The translations under genes were made by a program, and so were the position numbers. From the NCBI GenBank assembly GCA_035296565.1, contig DATHAQ010000030.1, positions 1-25,318 on the forward strand: a stretch of 25,318 nt of DNA, given 5' to 3'. Positions within the stretch are counted from its first letter, which is position 1. Every line of letters starts with the position of its first letter. This DNA is from JACCZR01 sp035296565. GTDB lineage: Bacteria; Actinomycetota; Thermoleophilia; Solirubrobacterales; Thermoleophilaceae. Positions 1 through 6,379 of this stretch are shown piece after piece. Under the pieces are notes generated by a model, which had not been told where the DNA came from, ran no database searches, and worked only from the letters and a program-made list of their open reading frames with translations.

Positions 1-1
1 G

Positions 2-307
2 TTTGGGTTCGTGTCCGAGGCGCGGGTCAGTCCCAGCGGGCGCATTCGGAGCACCGAGGTGGACTCCGACAATTCGGAGGAGCTCTTCGACCCCATCGTC
101 GACGGACAGGGCAAGCGCCGTCGCCTGGTCGACGTGACGAGGTTCGAGTTCAGCGGCCGGTTCGTCACCCGTCGCCGGATTCGCGGTCACTGGCGGGCAC
201 GCAGCGTCCTGTTGGATCAGAGCGCCGCCTTCGAGTCGAATGAGGGCGTCTTCGACCGCTGTGACACGGGGGACGTGACTTGGAGCGCGCGGTTGCGTCG
301 ACGCTGA
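2..307 (+). CDS. C-terminal end of a hypothetical protein (5' end outside window)
   Basis: The frame is open from the first bases of the window to a TGA at 305-307, so the GTG at position 11 need not be the real start; this is probably the last ~100 residues of a longer protein. The tail has alternating charged and beta-prone stretches and ends in a CDTG-x-V-x-W-SAR motif. I recognise this as a common ending of small beta-rich secreted or surface proteins in Thermoleophilia (memory of the family, not a search). No catalytic motif is visible. The next start codon (311) follows three bases after the stop, so the two genes were probably co-transcribed. Function unknown. Confidence 0.5.
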   Translation, partial: FGFVSEARVSPSGRIRSTEVDSDNSEELFDPIVDGQGKRRRLVDVTRFEFSGRFVTRRRIRGHWRARSVLLDQSAAFESNEGVFDRCDTGDVTWSARLRRR

Positions 308-310
308 GCG

Positions 311-421
311 ATGCGAGTACTCGCACCCTTCTTCGGCGTCCTGGTTGCGGGCAGTGTGATTGCCCCGCCGGCGCAGGCCGCTTTTCCCGGCCGCATCGAC
401 TGGGCGGTCCGGCCTCGGTAG
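311..421 (+). pseudogene. 5' stub of a secreted protein, truncated after its signal peptide
   Basis: An ATG at 311, three bases after the preceding stop, opens a 36-codon frame. Residues 1-24 form a clear signal peptide: a basic start (MR), a hydrophobic core (VLAPFFGVLVAGSVIA) and an AQAA cleavage region. This is followed by AFPG, the usual mature start of TolB/WD40-like beta-propeller proteins in this lineage. Within about eight residues the protein ends at a TAG (419-421). Mature beta-propellers are hundreds of residues long, so this is a 5' remnant cut off near position 400. The cut coincides with a 7-bp inverted repeat and the end of a phage-like gene, consistent with an insertion or recombination junction. 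It could instead be a tiny secreted peptide, but I think that less likely. Confidence 0.55.
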
Positions 422-436
422 GCGTTCCACCTACCG
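416..436. repeat. Inverted repeat at the presumed mobile-element junction
   Basis: CGGTAGG (416-422) and its perfect complement CCTACCG (430-436) flank a 7-nt loop. The repeat covers the stop codon of the truncated secreted protein and the stop codon of the opposing 431-1066 gene. It could act as a bidirectional terminator, though no T-run follows on either strand, or be part of a recombination site. Confidence 0.5.
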
Positions 437-1066
437 ACCGTTCTTCCGCAAGGCCGTGTTGACGGCTTCCCACAGCGCCAGACGGAGCTTGTCACCCCCG
501 AAGTCCGGGCTCAGCGCAGCCTTCTGCTCGTGGCCGGTGCCGACCCGCTCACGCGCATCTGTGGCTTTCTGCTCGATGACCTCCAGCTCAAGCTCGGTCA
601 GGTGGCCGTGACGAGCCATCCACCCGACGCTCTCGACTTCGCGCTCATGGCTCAGGCGGGTGATGGTGCGTAGGTCTCGGTCGCTGCGGTCGATTTCGGT
701 CAGGTACTGCGGCCGGCCGGCCTCGTATTGCCACCAAGCGTTCGGACGACGGCCGGGGACGAATGGCGGCTCTAGGTACTCGTCCATAAGCCTGTCTCGA
801 TTGAGCTCCCATGCCTCGCGGCGCTCGTCATCGGAGGCGAACATCGACTCGGTGCCGTGAGGTGACCGCCATCTCGGAACGCACCCGTACCGAAGCTCGT
901 CCTCGACCGCGCTCTCCCAGGCGGCCCATGTCTGGGCTTCGGGATCCCGGCCGGTGGTTGCCAGGTAGCGGTCCTCGTCGTAGTGGATCCGGCAGAGGCC
1001 GCGCCCGTGGGCCTTTGCATGGCAGCCATCAACAGTGCAGACACCTTTCGCGGCTCCGGTCACCAC
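431..1066 (-). CDS. Hypothetical phage/mobile-element-like protein with N-terminal zinc-type motif
   Basis: A 211-residue protein starting at GTG 1066-1064, preceded on the minus strand by an AGGAG Shine-Dalgarno six bases upstream (CTCCT at 1073-1077), which supports the start. Near the N-terminus it has a Cys-x4-Cys-x9-Cys-x2-His pattern (CTVDGC, then GLCRIHY), a putative zinc knuckle of the kind seen in small phage and mobile-element proteins. The rest is hydrophilic, Trp/Arg/Glu-rich and probably helical, with no recognised enzyme motif and no membrane segment. It sits next to a truncated host gene and in a region with an excisionase-like gene, so I infer a mobile-element origin. Function unknown. 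Confidence 0.65.
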   Translation of the reverse strand: MVTGAAKGVCTVDGCHAKAHGRGLCRIHYDEDRYLATTGRDPEAQTWAAWESAVEDELRYGCVPRWRSPHGTESMFASDDERREAWELNRDRLMDEYLEPPFVPGRRPNAWWQYEAGRPQYLTEIDRSDRDLRTITRLSHEREVESVGWMARHGHLTELELEVIEQKATDARERVGTGHEQKAALSPDFGGDKLRLALWEAVNTALRKNGR

Positions 1067-1200
1067 TTTTCGCTCCTAGGTGGTGGTGGATGTTCCTCAA
1101 GTCGAGCCCCATCGGCGGTCCAAGCAGGCGCAAGAGGGGTATATGCCCGGGCGCCAGACAGGTCGCGGATCCTCTCACCAGGCGGGATACTGCGCGGGCG

Positions 1201-1602
1201 ATGTCGCAGGAGAACGTGGAGATCGTGCGGCAGTACTTCCCCGCGTATGACCGGAGCGGCTTGGACGGGCTCACTGAGTTCTGGCATCCGGACATCAACT
1301 GGCGAGCGACCGAGGGCGCGCTCGATGACGTCGGGCTGATGGAGGGCCCCGACGCGTTGCGCGACTACTACTGCCAGTGGGAGGAGACGTTCGAGAAGGG
1401 CCGGGTGGAGGCCGAGGAGCTGATGGATGCAGGGGACCAGGTTGTCGCCCTCGTCCGCGGCATGGGGCGGATGAAGGACAGCGAGGTGGAGATCGACATC
1501 CGCTACGCGATCGTCTTCACAATTCGGGACGGCAAGATTGCCGCGGGGCGCGAGTACTTCACCCGAGAGGAAGCGCTCAAAGCCGCCGGGCTGTCGGAGT
1601 AG
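1201..1602 (+). CDS. SnoaL-like (NTF2-superfamily) protein
   Basis: The 133-residue protein begins MSQENVEIVRQYF, the hallmark N-terminus of a SnoaL-like/NTF2-fold family heavily expanded in Thermoleophilia. Its length matches a full single-domain member. The fold forms a cone-shaped barrel with a buried pocket; relatives include polyketide cyclases and limonene-epoxide hydrolase-like enzymes, but most members have no assigned reaction. FWHPDINW and the C-terminal YAIVFTIRDGKI-x(6)-YFTREEAL stretch match the family pattern. The start is ATG 1201; the frame is open further upstream, but nothing there resembles coding sequence of this family. A truncated paralogue follows three bases after the stop. 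Probably cytoplasmic; substrate unknown. Confidence 0.85.
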   Translation: MSQENVEIVRQYFPAYDRSGLDGLTEFWHPDINWRATEGALDDVGLMEGPDALRDYYCQWEETFEKGRVEAEELMDAGDQVVALVRGMGRMKDSEVEIDIRYAIVFTIRDGKIAAGREYFTREEALKAAGLSE

Positions 1603-1605
1603 GCG

Positions 1606-1797
1606 ATGTCGCAGGAGAACGTGGACTGTGCGTCTCGCATGTATGACGCGCTGAACAGGCGCGACGAGGAGGCGCTGCTTCGAGAGATGGACGCGGAGGT
1701 CGAAGGCGTCGTCTACTTCATGCAGTCCGAGGGCACCGTCTACCGGCGACATTCCGGCGTCCGCCGCCTGTTCGACGAGCTGTTCAGGGCTGACTGA
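1606..1797 (+). pseudogene. Truncated SnoaL-like paralogue
   Basis: This frame begins with the same 20 bases as the upstream SnoaL-like gene (1201-1220 and 1606-1625 are identical), giving MSQENVD, and continues with family-like sequence (YDALNRRDEEALL, VEGVVYF, YRRHSGVRRLFDELF). It stops at a TGA after 63 residues, about half the normal ~130. The barrel-completing strands are absent. The stop lies six bases from the end of the convergent excisionase-like gene at 1803, so the truncation probably marks a recombination junction near 1790. A real half-length protein cannot be excluded, but the missing half would leave the NTF2 fold incomplete. Confidence 0.7.
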
Positions 1798-1802
1798 AGG
1801 GT

Positions 1803-1994
1803 TCAAGCTGCAGTCCTCGACCGCGATTCGGTCAGGCGGTCGATGTCCTCCCGCTTGATTCGCACCGCCCGACCGTGTCCGCCGATCTGGACAATCGGTA
1901 GGTGCCCCTCGGCGATCAGCCGGCGGACGGTCGGACCGGAGCGCCCGAGCAGTAGCGCGGCCTCGGGAACCGATAAAAGATTGTTGTCGCTCAC
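1803..1994 (-). CDS. Excisionase-like helix-turn-helix DNA-binding protein
   Basis: A 63-residue protein starting at GTG 1994-1992, with a purine-rich AGGGGGTGG stretch about 8-12 bases upstream as ribosome binding site. Residues 6-27 (LLSVPEAALLLGRSGPTVRRL) match the MerR-like/excisionase HTH (HTH_17 type), followed by the wing (IPxVQIGGHGRAVRI) and the closing helix KREDIDRL. Such proteins bind DNA as recombination directionality factors or small repressors in integrated phages and integrative elements. The upstream minus-strand reading frame (1991-2209) overlaps its start as GTGA. No integrase is present, so if this was an excisionase its partner has been lost or lies elsewhere. Confidence 0.8.
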   Translation of the reverse strand: MSDNNLLSVPEAALLLGRSGPTVRRLIAEGHLPIVQIGGHGRAVRIKREDIDRLTESRSRTAA

Positions 1995-2209
1995 TGCACA
2001 GCCACCCCCTGGGGGTCGATCGTCGCGTTGCGGTCGCCCCGGTGAGATGGCTGACCTCTTTTCCTTGTCGTTGAACTTTGACGAAGGGGCGGACGAGTAG
2101 TTCTACGCGCGGTTGAGCACCGCCTTTCGCTCGTTCGGTCGCTCTCGAACATCTGGCGGCCGGGACCTTCATCGGTCTTGCGAGGGCCTCGGCCCCTCTT
2201 CAGCGTCAC
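1991..2209 (-). CDS. Possible small basic protein upstream of the excisionase-like gene
   Basis: A 72-residue frame starting at GTG 2209 and ending with a TGA that overlaps the GTG of the excisionase-like gene (GTGA), the arrangement of coupled genes used repeatedly in this window. The predicted protein is very basic and low in hydrophobic residues, with no recognisable motif. Its codon choice is poorer in third-position GC than the neighbouring genes, so it may be non-coding. The overlap geometry is the only positive evidence. Confidence 0.25.
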   Translation of the reverse strand: MTLKRGRGPRKTDEGPGRQMFESDRTSERRCSTARRTTRPPLRQSSTTRKRGQPSHRGDRNATIDPQGVAVQ

Positions 2210-2269
2210 TGAGGGACCCCGGGCCTTTGCATGGCTGATCTTCTTTCTGGAACTGGAAGGGCAGCGACG

Positions 2270-2557
2270 TCATGCGGCCCGCCTCTCCCGCCACCGCTGT
2301 TTCTCCCAGCGCAGCGAGATCCGATAGTCGACGAGGGGGTCGGCTTCCCCGCAGGGCAGGCAGAGGGTGACCGGCCCGTCGTGGCGGTAGACGAGCTGAT
2401 CGTTGACCCGCAGTCGCCGGCCGCAGGACGAACACCGACACCCCTTCTTCGCAAAGGTCAGGTAGTACCTCGTCCGCATCGTGTCGTGGTGATCGCGCTT
2501 GACTCGGGCGATCGCAGCCTTGGCCTGGCGCTTCTTCTCTCGCGACCTGTAGCCCAT
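2270..2557 (-). CDS. Small zinc-ribbon-like hypothetical protein
   Basis: I start this at ATG 2557-2555 (MGYRSREKKR) because a GAGAGGAAAG ribosome-binding stretch lies just upstream; the frame is open further, but that extension is low-complexity and unconvincing. The 95-residue protein has a basic helical N-terminus, then Cys42-x2-Cys45 (CSSC) and Cys66-x2-Cys69 (CLPC), a four-cysteine zinc ribbon, and a conserved-looking tail DYRISLRWEKQRW. Similar small proteins occur as hypotheticals in actinobacterial genomes and phages (memory). It may bind nucleic acid, but no function is known. It belongs to the same minus-strand group as the excisionase-like gene. Confidence 0.65.
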   Translation of the reverse strand: MGYRSREKKRQAKAAIARVKRDHHDTMRTRYYLTFAKKGCRCSSCGRRLRVNDQLVYRHDGPVTLCLPCGEADPLVDYRISLRWEKQRWRERRAA

Positions 2558-2806
2558 CGGGGCTTTCCTCTCTCTCTCCGCGCATGGGCAACTGCCCTTA
2601 CCGGAGGGGTTGAACGGCTTCTGGGGGCTCTTGCCGACCTCCGGTTCCCATGCCGCTCGAGGTCCGAGGCGCCTGCAGCTCTGCCTGGCTCTGTCCCTTG
2701 GAGATCTCCAGCGGTGGTGGCTCATCACGCACTTGGCGTCTGCCTTGTGTTCCACCTGGCCCAGTCAGTCGAAGGCCACCCACCGGGGCGTTGGCAAGTG
2801 AGGGGG

Positions 2807-2835
2807 CGCGGGCTACCGCGCGTCCGCGGGCTACC
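2807..2835 (+). repeat. Two 11-bp direct repeats, 18-bp period
   Basis: CGCGGGCTACC occurs at 2807-2817 and again at 2825-2835. The second copy continues as GGGCTACCCTGTG, in which TACCCT fits the actinobacterial TAnnnT -10 pattern. A hairpin lies 44 bases further on. The repeats may be a regulator-binding pair or promoter elements; this is inference. Confidence 0.35.
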
Positions 2836-2878
2836 CTGTGACCACCTCCTCGCTGGGACGCGGAGGGTCAAGCTGTGA

Positions 2879-2909
2879 GACGAGGCCAGCCGGGGGGCTG
2901 GCCTTCGTC
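2879..2909 (+). terminator. Strong GC hairpin, terminator-like
   Basis: GGCCAGCC (2884-2891), loop GGGG, GGCTGGCC (2896-2903) form a perfect 8-bp stem. It extends outward through GACGA/TTCGTC with one bulged T, and CGTTCTGG follows on the plus strand. There is no long T-run, as is usual in high-GC actinobacteria. It is on the right side to end minus-strand transcription arriving from the glutaminase remnant, or to end a short plus-strand transcript starting near 2843. Confidence 0.55.
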
Positions 2910-3023
2910 GTTCTGGAGAAGTTGTTACGCCGCGGTCGACGGGATAGGGCGCCGTCGTATGCACCGCTCCACGAACTTGAACTGGTTGGTGGAGATCACG
3001 CCGCCAGGGAGGGTAGCTCCGGC

Positions 3024-4052
3024 TCAGCGTTCGCCCGGTGCGGCAGCGGCGGCCGGCTCGCCGCGGCCGAGCATGGCGTCCTCGCCCTCTGTGGCGAACA
3101 CGTGCAGCCCGAAGCGTGCAGACAGCTCCCGGCACACGCTGATCCCTCGGACGCTGTTGCCGTAGGCGTCCAGGCCCGGCGAGTACACGCCGATCCCCAG
3201 CTTCCCGGGCACGACGGCCAGGATGCCGCCGCTCACCCCGCTCTTGGCCGGAACTCCAATCGAGTAGGCCCACTGGCCGGCAGCGTCGTACATGCCGCAC
3301 GTGTACATGGTGCTCAGGAGGTCGCGCACACGGCTGCGGGGCAGGGCCCGCTCTCCGCTGAACGGGTTGGTGCAGCCGTTGGCGAGCGTGGCGGCCATCA
3401 CGGCGAGCTGAGCGCAGGTCACGTGCACCGAGCACTGGCGCAGATAGAGGGCCAGCAGCTGCTCGATGTCGCCCTTCAGCATGTCCTCGGCGCGCATGAG
3501 GTAGGCCGTCGCCCGGTTGCGATCCGCCGTGCGCAGCTCGCGGGCGAAGGCCCGCTGGTCCACCTCGAGGCCCTCGTCGGCCGCGCAGGTGCGGATCACG
3601 TCGAGGATTCGCTCGATCTTGCGCTCGGAGCTCTCACCCCGGACGAGGTCCGTGGTCACGAGGGCTCCTGCGTTGACCATCGGGTTGTGGGGCCGATGGT
3701 TGCGCTCGTCGAACACGATCGAGTTGAACGAGTCGCCGCTGGGCTCGACTCCCACCCGTCTCAGCACCTCCTCGCGGCTGTGGTCGGCCAGCGCAAGCGC
3801 GTAGGCGAACACCTTCGAGATCGAGTGCAGCGCGAAGGGCCACTCATGGTCGCCCGCCGCGTACAGCTCGCCATCGGCGGTCGCAAGGCAGATCGCGAAC
3901 CGGTCGCGCTCGGCGCCCGCCTAGTCGGGGCCGTAGTAACCGCGCCCGGACTCGTAGTACTGGACGACCCGCTCCGAGTCGACCGGAAGATGGCGCTGGT
4001 AGAGCTCCTCGAGGCGCTCGGCGACCTGGGCGCGGATCTCGGAGCTCGGCAT
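3024..4052 (-). pseudogene. glsA: Glutaminase (GlsA family), interrupted by an in-frame amber codon
   Basis: Glutaminase hydrolyses L-glutamine to glutamate and ammonia through a serine beta-lactamase-like Ser-x-x-Lys site. Read from ATG 4052 (or GTG 4076), the frame gives family-like sequence up to ESGRGYYGPD at codon 43. Codon 44 is TAG (3923-3921). The same frame continues with FAICLATADGELYAAGD and HSISKVFAYALAL, where Ser77 and Lys80 are the catalytic SxxK, then HNPMVNAGAL, the substrate-binding Tyr/Asn region and GVSGGILAVVPGKLGIGVYSP, to TGA at 3024. All downstream motifs are intact, so a single base change explains the lesion. The first usable start after the TAG (GTG 3812) lies beyond the SxxK, so restart would give an inactive protein. 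A sequencing error or amber readthrough are the alternatives. Confidence 0.85.
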
Positions 4053-4121
4053 CGAGCTGATGATGGCGCGATTCACCCAGGCGAGGCGCGGAGTCCTGGC
4101 CGGCCGAGGAGGGTGGGCCGG

Positions 4122-4135
4122 TAGATTGGCCCGAG
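4122..4135 (+). promoter_or_regulatory. Possible -10 element giving a leaderless ZIP transcript
   Basis: TAGATT (4122-4127) fits the actinobacterial TAnnnT -10 consensus and sits eight bases before the ATG at 4136. No Shine-Dalgarno is visible in between, so transcription may begin at or next to the start codon. The -35 region is not recognisable. Confidence 0.35.
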
Positions 4136-4876
4136 ATGGACGTCGCGGTGCTCGCGCTCGCCGGCTGCGCGACCGCTCTTGCCACCGGGCTCGGAGCCCT
4201 TCCGGTCTCGCACCTGGGCCGCCGGGCCGAGGAGCTTCGCCCTGTGCTGTGGGGATCGACCGTCGGCTTGATGGGCGTGGCCGCGGTGGTGGGCCTGCTG
4301 CTGCCGGCCTTTCGGGAGGGCTCGACGGGCTCGGCCACGGCGGGGCTGGCGGTGGGGATCGTGTTCCTGCTCGCCTCGCGGCGGCTCCTCTCGCACCGAG
4401 ACGTCCACGTCGGGGCGCTCGCGGGGGCGGGCGTTCGACGCTCGATCCTAGTCTTCGCGGTGCTGCTGGTGCACAGCCTCCCCGAGGGCTTCGCGCTCGG
4501 CACCGCCTTCGCCTCGGACACCGAGGGTCTGAGCCTGTTCGTGTTCCTCGCCATCGCCCTGCAGAACGTCCCCGAGGGCACGAGCGTCGCAATCCCGATG
4601 GAGGCAGCCGGCTTTGGGCCGCGGCAGCAGTTCTGGGCGGCCGTCGTCTCGAGCGTGCCCCAGCCCGTGGGCGCACTGATCGCCTATGCGCTGGTCCAGG
4701 AGATCGAGGGTCTGCTGTCCTTTTCGTTCGCCTTCGCCGCCGGAGCCATGCTCGCCCTGGTGGTCGTCGAGCTCGTACCCCAGGCCTTCCGCCGCGGCGC
4801 CGTCGCGCCGGCGGGCGCCGGGGCGGTGGCGGGCGCCCTGCTGATGGGCGCGCTCGCGCTGACGCTAGGCGTGTGA
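4136..4876 (+). CDS. ZIP family divalent metal transporter (GufA type)
   Basis: A 246-residue integral membrane protein with about eight hydrophobic segments. The ZIP metal-site motifs are present: HSLPEG at residues 113-118 (TM4) and QNVPEG at 143-148 (TM5). The Gln in place of His in the second motif is normal for GufA/bacterial ZIP proteins. A late VVVELVPQ segment (about 215) and an Ala/Gly-rich last helix complete the fold. ZIP proteins move Zn2+, Fe2+ or similar ions into the cytoplasm; the exact metal cannot be told from sequence. It is intact although both flanking genes are broken: the glutaminase remnant is divergent upstream, and the methyltransferase pseudogene is convergent, overlapping its 3' end by 12 bp. 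A leaderless start is likely. Confidence 0.9.
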   Translation: MDVAVLALAGCATALATGLGALPVSHLGRRAEELRPVLWGSTVGLMGVAAVVGLLLPAFREGSTGSATAGLAVGIVFLLASRRLLSHRDVHVGALAGAGVRRSILVFAVLLVHSLPEGFALGTAFASDTEGLSLFVFLAIALQNVPEGTSVAIPMEAAGFGPRQQFWAAVVSSVPQPVGALIAYALVQEIEGLLSFSFAFAAGAMLALVVVELVPQAFRRGAVAPAGAGAVAGALLMGALALTLGV

Positions 4877-5398
4877 GCTCGCGTTGACCCAGCAGTGCGG
4901 GATGCCCCGGTGCTCGGCCACCATCCGTTGGGCCCCGCGCAGCAATGGTCGGTCGACCCGCGGCTTGAAGCTGTAGCCCGCTCTCGATCGCACGAAGAAG
5001 GGGCGCCCCGAGCCGGTGACCCGTAGTCCCGCCGCGCCGAACAGGCGGCGGTAGCAGGCCAGGTTCATGACCCACCACAGCGGCCAGCCGGGGGCCTCCA
5101 GCCGTGCAACGGGGCTGGCGCGGGTGCAGCAGCGTCAGCGCCGGGGGGATGGAGTCGACCGAGAGCAGGGTGCCCTCGAGGACGCCGCGGACCGCCGCCA
5201 GTGCGCCGACAGGATCGCGCAGGTGCAGCAGCAGGCTCCCCACGAAGACGAAGTCGAAGCGGCCGAGCTCCGAAGGGTCGAGGTCGTAGACACGCAGGTT
5301 GCGGCGCTCGACGCTCGAACTCAGGGCCTCGTGCGCCAGCTCGGCGTCACGACGGGCAGGCGGATCGAGTGGTACCAGGGGATGTCGCCGACGCTCAC
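4865..5398 (-). pseudogene. SAM-dependent methyltransferase pseudogene (internal deletion plus frameshift)
   Basis: Three pieces of one methyltransferase are visible in two frames. The start (GTG 5398, VSVGDIPWYHSIRLP) matches the N-terminus of the family related to tRNA mo5U34-type methyltransferases. At about 5345 the homology jumps, in another frame, to AELAHEALSSSVERR and YDLDPSELGRFDFVFVGSLLLHL (post-motif II region). The segment of roughly 70-80 residues that normally carries SAM motif I is missing. At 5111-5114 a run of four G (plus strand) where three would keep the frame shifts to VARLEAPGWPLWWV, YRRLFGAAGLRV and the TAG at 4865. Loss of the SAM site means it cannot function even if the 1-nt shift is a sequencing error. 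Confidence 0.8.
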
Positions 5399-5403
5399 CG
5401 CGA

Positions 5404-6288
5404 CTATGTGAGCAGAGTCCGCAGGTCGGCCTCGAGCTCGGCCCTCTCACAGGCCAGCTGCGCCCACGTGACCCGGACCGGGCGCCAGCCCGCGACGCTC
5501 AGCATGCGGTCGCGCCGGCGGTCGCGCTCGAAGGCGCTCCTCGTCGCGTGCGCTCTCTGGCCGTCGAGCTCCAGCGCCACGCGCTGCGAGCGCCAGAGGC
5601 AGTCCACCTCGATTGTGGTCCCGTTCAACTGCAGCGAGACGTTGGTCTCCGGTCGAGGCAGGCGGGCTCTCAGCAGGAAGGCCAGGAACCGGCGCTCGAG
5701 CTCGCTCCTGGTGAGACGAAGGTCCACGCCGGCGCCGAGCATGCCGCGAAGGGCCCGAGTGCCGTGGCGGCGCGGATAGCGGTTCAGCAGCCGCTCCAGC
5801 GCCGCGCGGTCGAAGACGCGACGGAACTCCGCCTCGCGGATCGCCGCCGCGAGCTGGTCGGCCGCCAGGAGCGCGGCCAGGTCCAGCAATGTGCGGGCCA
5901 CGTTCGTGACGGGAATCCGGCGCACCACCGTGACCTCGTCGTCGCCTAGCCGCGCGTAGCGCTGGCGGACCCCGAGCCGGTCGCGACGCGAGCGCGGGAC
6001 CGTTATCTCCATCGTCGTCCGCGAATCGCGCCTCAGCTCGTGCAGGCCGGCCGCCGACCGGTGGCTCAACACGGCGCCAGGGCCGCCGGCGAGCACGGCC
6101 GCGCGGCGCGCGGCGTCGGGGGTGAGGGCTCGATGGCCCAGCGCGTAGACCCCGCGTTGCAACTCGTGCAGTCGTCCGCTCCGGAGGCGGTACGAGATGG
6201 CCCGCGGCCCGAGCCCGAGCGCCACGAGCTCGCGATGTGCCACGACGCCGTGTCGCTCGGACGCGTAGTCGGCGATCACGGCATCCAT
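5404..6288 (-). CDS. AbiEi-like HTH plus DUF559 nuclease-fold protein
   Basis: 294 residues from ATG 6288-6286. Residues 1-50 (GVVAHRELVALGLGPRAI and LQRGVYALG) match the winged-helix of AbiEi-type transcriptional regulators of type IV toxin-antitoxin systems. The C-terminal third matches DUF559, a Vsr/PD-(D/E)xK-type fold: Glu197, the EVDCLW strand with Asp229, ELDGQ at 240-244, then FERDRRRDRML and WRPVRVTW. This two-domain architecture is common as a stand-alone gene in actinobacteria, usually without an AbiEii toxin, and none is visible here. I chose this start over an in-frame one 19 codons upstream because homologues begin near this Met (memory). Two palindromes lie just upstream, compatible with autoregulation. 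Confidence 0.8.
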   Translation of the reverse strand: MDAVIADYASERHGVVAHRELVALGLGPRAISYRLRSGRLHELQRGVYALGHRALTPDAARRAAVLAGGPGAVLSHRSAAGLHELRRDSRTTMEITVPRSRRDRLGVRQRYARLGDDEVTVVRRIPVTNVARTLLDLAALLAADQLAAAIREAEFRRVFDRAALERLLNRYPRRHGTRALRGMLGAGVDLRLTRSELERRFLAFLLRARLPRPETNVSLQLNGTTIEVDCLWRSQRVALELDGQRAHATRSAFERDRRRDRMLSVAGWRPVRVTWAQLACERAELEADLRTLLT

Positions 6289-6293
6289 CTGAC

Positions 6294-6318
6294 TTTGACG
6301 ACGATTTTGCGCGTCAAA
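6294..6318 (-). promoter_or_regulatory. Inverted repeat just upstream of the AbiEi-like/DUF559 gene
   Basis: TTTGACG (6294-6300) and CGTCAAA (6312-6318) form perfect 7-bp arms with an 11-bp spacer, ending five bases before the ATG at 6288. AbiEi-type antitoxins are known to repress their own promoters by binding inverted repeats, so this is a candidate operator. It is an inference from position and symmetry. Confidence 0.45.
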
Positions 6319-6329
6319 CGCAGACGGAT

Positions 6330-6353
6330 GGGCCACAGGTGCCACTGTGGCCC
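6330..6353 (-). terminator. Perfect 9-bp hairpin between the MBL and DUF559 genes
   Basis: GGGCCACAG (6330-6338), loop GTGCCA, CTGTGGCCC (6345-6353). It lies 26 bases past the MBL hydrolase stop on the minus strand and before the DUF559 gene start. A terminator for the MBL gene is the simplest reading; there is no U-run. Confidence 0.55.
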
Positions 6354-6379
6354 GCGGGATGCCGGCGGGGTTGCGCGCG

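Larger units (their letters stand above)
2558..3023. other. 466-base stretch without a convincing gene
   Basis: Between the zinc-ribbon gene and the glutaminase remnant there are only weak short frames. On the minus strand, 2598-2783 could encode a 61-residue Gln/Pro/Ser-rich peptide without motif. A 25-codon minus-strand frame at 2932-3006 starts VISTNQFKFVE and is unassigned. The clear structure here is a direct repeat (2807-2835) and a strong hairpin (2879-2909), both listed separately. I see no tRNA cloverleaf that could serve as an integration site. Confidence 0.4.

Noticed and set aside
2598..2783. 61-codon minus-strand frame upstream of the zinc-ribbon gene
   Set aside because: No Shine-Dalgarno, no motif, composition no better than the competing frame; not enough to call a gene.
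2932..3006. 25-codon minus-strand frame starting VISTNQFKFVE
   Set aside because: Looks less random than most short frames, but too short and without a recognised family; could be the tail of a displaced gene.
2838..4124. 428-codon plus-strand frame opposite the glutaminase
   Set aside because: Antisense shadow of the glutaminase frame; no recognisable domain.
3921..5450. A 509-codon minus-strand frame spanning the ZIP gene
   Set aside because: It is an accidental run joining the middle of the methyltransferase remnant, the antisense of ZIP and the N-terminus of the glutaminase; only its ends have family similarity and these belong to two different genes.
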